The notes below the pieces were generated by a model. It worked only from the letters and a program-made list of their open reading frames with translations, was not told where the DNA came from and did no database searches. From NCBI RefSeq assembly GCF_012931845.1, contig NZ_CP051884.1, positions 2,170,001-2,234,000 on the forward strand: a stretch of DNA of 64,000 nt, in the 5' to 3' direction. The position numbers and the translations under genes were made by a program. Positions 63,838 to 64,000 of this stretch are shown one piece after another; positions within the stretch are counted from its first letter, which is position 1, and every line of letters starts with the position of its first letter. This stretch comes from Cellulomonas taurus (GTDB lineage: Bacteria; Actinomycetota; Actinomycetes; Actinomycetales; Cellulomonadaceae).

Positions 63838-64000
63838 CCGGACCGCGCGCCGTGCGTCGGCCATCGCTGTCCACCGGTGTGATCGACCTCCGATGGTCCC
63901 CAGCCGGGGAGCCCGGACCTCGACACCCGAGCACCGCCGGCGTGACGGTGGCGCGATGCACCCGGCACTCATCCCACGCAGGACACTCGCAGCACTGAAC

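Larger units (their letters stand above)
63574..64000. other. 427-bp rpsB upstream region, no gene seen
   Basis: It contains the rpsB ribosome site, a hairpin, a long leader and a -10 TAGACT. Open frames on both strands lack family motifs or start signals and look like G+C-driven shadows. Whatever lies upstream begins beyond the window. Confidence 0.65.

Noticed and set aside
63612-63998. Overlapping open frames upstream of rpsB on both strands.
   Set aside because: No homology-like motifs, ribosome sites or codon pattern; they overlap the rpsB leader and promoter.

Overview
The window is about 73% G+C, uses many GTG starts, and carries gene blocks in orders typical of Actinobacteria (recX-recA, pgsA-ftsK, lhr-nei2, dapA-rnj, M16 peptidase-pnp-rpsO-ribF, truB-rbfA-infB-ylxR-nusA-rimP, rseP-ispG-GNAT, dxr-rlmN-cdsA-frr-pyrH-tsf-rpsB). 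A mycothiol-dependent-enzyme homologue, ClgR and an Lhr helicase also fit. The closest overall fit is the Micrococcales (Cellulomonas-like), but that is an inference from gene content and order. This is chromosomal core sequence. I see no rRNA, tRNA, CRISPR array, phage, integrase, transposase or insertion sequence.

Layout. 1-20.6 kb: DNA repair and envelope maintenance. recA runs leftward into a recX cut by the window edge. It is followed by an MBL-fold hydrolase, a membrane phosphatase-like protein, DUF3046 and a DinB-type enzyme. lhr and nei2 run rightward. clgR, cinA, pgsA and ftsK run leftward, an AlkZ-like winged-helix protein runs rightward, and rnj with dapA close the block. 20.7-31.8 kb: the more variable stretch, between dapA and dapB. 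It holds a glycerol-3-phosphate-type ABC importer with its phosphodiesterase (ugpA-ugpE-ugpB-GDPD, no ATPase gene), azlCD, thyA, an unrecognised gene, an aldehyde dehydrogenase, an acetyltransferase and a GGDEF-EAL protein. 31.8-46 kb: dapB, an AraC-like gene, an M16 peptidase, pnp, rpsO, ribF, truB, rbfA, infB, ylxR, nusA and rimP, all leftward, forming a translation and RNA-decay block. 46-64 kb: a DUF4439 lipoprotein, proS, fpg, a GNAT protein, ispG, rseP, a membrane GGDEF protein, an FAD oxidoreductase, dxr, a DivIVA-domain protein, rlmN, cdsA, frr, pyrH, tsf and rpsB.

How the genes work together. DNA repair and its control recur: recA has an SOS box plus a LexA-independent RecA-NDp/PafBC-type promoter. 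Related motifs sit in front of clgR and, more weakly, lhr. clgR also has a textbook-spaced ECF-sigma promoter. Lysine/peptidoglycan precursor synthesis (dapA, dapB), the MEP isoprenoid pathway (dxr, ispG) and phospholipid synthesis (pgsA, cdsA) are all represented.

Less ordinary features are mostly regulatory or structural. About sixteen genes lacking a Shine-Dalgarno sequence have a NANNNT hexamer exactly 6-7 bases before the start codon, which points to widespread leaderless mRNAs. Several unrelated short-period tandem repeats lie between genes or inside TruB and the AlkZ-like protein. The infB leader holds a chain of overlapping five-codon reading frames. A structured 160-bp element lies upstream of proS. 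Convergent genes are separated by unusually regular hairpins. I did not find a defence island or another obviously new multi-gene system.
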